From: Bacteroidia bacterium
GTDB taxonomy: Bacteria; Bacteroidota; Bacteroidia; Bacteroidales; BM523
Direction of reading: 5' to 3'
NCBI GenBank assembly: GCA_016209245.1
Contig: JACQWN010000688.1
Coordinates: 1 to 6,022, forward strand
Length of the DNA stretch: 6,022 nt
Positions 5,282 to 6,022 of this stretch are shown piece after piece. The notes beneath the pieces were generated by a model. The model did no database searches, was not told the DNA's origin, and worked only from the letters and a program-made list of their open reading frames with translations. The position numbers and the translations under genes are program-made. Numbering within the stretch: position 1 is the stretch's first letter; each line of letters begins with the position of its first letter.

Positions 5282-5418
5282 ATTATTCCACCGAAGTACG
5301 AAAAAAATACGAATTTACGAATTACGAAAGGGTTCGTGGTTGGCAAATTCGTAATTCGTAGGCGTTGCATTGAACTTGTCGAAATGTTCGTAACAAATTC
5401 GTACTTCGATGGGATAAT
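5282..5418. repeat. Palindromic element B with ACGAATTACGAA core
   Basis: The outer arms 5282-5302 and 5398-5418 match at 19 of 21 positions; both share CGAAGTACGAA in opposite orientation. An inner perfect 13-bp pair, TACGAATTACGAA (5316-5328) and TTCGTAATTCGTA (5348-5360), surrounds a 19-base loop. The right arm is longer than the left because it contains a REP-like piece at 5367-5388 with no counterpart on the left. There is no coding potential. Element B begins 16 bases after element A ends and shares its 'ACGAATT' vocabulary, so the two may be related. Confidence 0.6.
5367..5388. repeat. REP-like fragment within element B
   Basis: The sequence GCATTGAACTTGTCGAAATG (5367-5386) shares TGTCGAAATG with the reverse complement of the hairpin region at 1146-1178. 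It also resembles the widespread 'CACTGAGCTTGTCGAAGTG' intergenic repeat. It sits only in the right arm of element B, as if inserted there. Confidence 0.45.
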
Positions 5419-5635
5419 CTCCATTAAAAATCATATTCTAAATAGTTACTAAAAATTTATAGTAAGTAAACCGAATTATAAAAATCCCTCAAAAATAATG
5501 GAATTTTGGACATTTTTCATCTTCCTGTTTACACTTTATGACATTATTTTTATTTTCTATTACGAGGAGGTATGCCTTTCCCTAAAGGTTTTTGCCTGCT
5601 CGCCTGCCGCATCACCGTATAACCTGGGCTTTTTT
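5419..5635. other. Gene-free stretch with a GC-rich patch
   Basis: Positions 5419-5562 are AT-rich, and I see only a weak hairpin (TTACTA 5446-5451 with TAGTAA 5460-5465). Positions 5563-5629 are about 57% GC, clearly above the surroundings, and contain GCCTGCTCGCCTGCC plus a perfect anti-SD complement AGGAGGT (5565-5571) directly abutting an ATG. That ATG opens only 16 codons (5572-5622), and a spacing of zero is unsuitable for initiation, so I do not call a gene. The patch may be a degenerate repeat or a remnant of an older gene. Confidence 0.5.
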
Positions 5636-6022
5636 TCATTTTTTCAATTCTTCTTTAATCTTCTTTTCTATTTCTTGTTCTGATGAAGAATTAAAAATTG
5701 GCTTTCCATTGATTAATATTGTTGGTGTAGCGTACAACCCGTAAGCTTTTAATAATCTGAAATTATATTCTATTTTACTCTGCAAATCAAAATCTGTAAA
5801 ATCTTTTTTGAATCGTACCATATTTAGTTTGATTTTTTTTGCCAAATCAAATATTTCCGCTGTATCTGGAAGAAATTTCCGATGCATTAAAGAATCATGG
5901 ATTTCCCATAACTTGTCTTGTCTTCCGGCACATTCCGTAACAATAGCGGATAATGTTACATAAGATGCAAAATGAGTAAAATCGAAACGTACTTTATCTT
6001 TGTATTTATTGTACAGCTTTTC
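5636..6022 (-). CDS. DsbA-like thioredoxin-fold protein, C-terminal part (start outside window)
   Basis: The minus-strand frame is open from base 6022 to the TGA at 5636-5638, giving 128 visible residues; the Met at 5887 is internal. The order is typical of DsbA-family proteins (Thioredoxin_4/DSBA type). A strand KVRFDFTHF comes first, then helices with AIVTECAGRQDKLWEIHDSL, matching the usual 'A..CA..Q.KFWEMHD'. Next are LPDTAEIFDLAKKIKLNMVRF, IEYNFRLLKAYGL, the cis-proline loop ATPTILINGKPI, and a C-terminal helix rich in Glu/Lys. The CxxC active site would be upstream, outside the window, so oxidase, isomerase or reductase activity cannot be judged. It could also be the C-terminal half of a VKOR-thioredoxin fusion. 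Likely location is the cell envelope, facing the periplasm. Palindromic elements A and B lie downstream and may end its transcript. Confidence 0.85.
   Translation of the reverse strand, partial: EKLYNKYKDKVRFDFTHFASYVTLSAIVTECAGRQDKLWEIHDSLMHRKFLPDTAEIFDLAKKIKLNMVRFKKDFTDFDLQSKIEYNFRLLKAYGLYATPTILINGKPIFNSSSEQEIEKKIKEELKK

Noticed and set aside
5142..5418. CRISPR array
   Set aside because: The repeats are inverted arms of two palindromes, not evenly spaced direct repeats with unique spacers.
5225..5452. 75-codon plus-strand frame
   Set aside because: It runs through palindromic elements A and B; its composition follows the repeats and it resembles no protein.
5586..5640. Intrinsic terminator at the T-run near 5630-5636
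   Set aside because: Only a weak AGGTT/AACCT pairing with a loop of about 30 bases precedes the T-run, and no plus-strand gene lies upstream to need it.
5498..5683. 61-codon plus-strand frame rich in Phe
   Set aside because: It reads AT-rich intergenic DNA and then the antisense of the dsbA-like 3' end; no start signal and no family resemblance.

Overview
The window looks like chromosomal DNA from a member of the Bacteroidetes (Bacteroidota). It is AT-rich. The first gene ends in a type A sorting domain of the type IX secretion system (T9SS). Two signal peptides appear to be cut directly before Gln. A promoter-like TAnnTTTG box precedes the ribosomal gene, and starts lack Shine-Dalgarno sequences. 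I cannot place it below phylum from sequence alone; the peptidyl-tRNA hydrolase has a Bacteroidales-like feel.

Layout. Positions 1-1080 (+) hold the 3' part of a large secreted T9SS cargo protein. Positions 1081-1240 are filled by an imperfect palindromic repeat with a REP-like hairpin at its centre. Positions 1241-2749 (+) encode a PBP4/DacB-type D-Ala-D-Ala carboxypeptidase/endopeptidase that is split by a single in-frame TAA while the frame is otherwise intact. A 7-bp gap separates it from a convergent DUF3108 protein (2757-3566, -). Positions 3567-3699 carry a 15-bp operator-like palindrome and two hairpins. Next, on the minus strand, come pth (3700-4263) and rplY/ctc (4285-5028), which together form a likely two-gene translation operon with a recognisable promoter at 5057-5089. 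Positions 5090-5635 are gene-free and hold two adjacent palindromic, MITE-like elements, a REP-like fragment and a short GC-rich patch. Positions 5636-6022 (-) hold the C-terminal part of a DsbA-like thioredoxin-fold protein that runs off the window.

How the genes relate. rplY and pth both serve translation: L25 binds 5S rRNA, and Pth recycles peptidyl-tRNA. The DacB-like, DUF3108, DsbA-like and T9SS proteins are all envelope or exported proteins, but the sequence does not tie them into one pathway. I see no phage, CRISPR, transposase or defence system and no clear sign of an undescribed multi-gene system. The unusual content is structural: a perfect 32-bp palindrome inside pth, three large intergenic palindromic elements, two of which carry related REP-like cores, and the nonsense codon in dacB.
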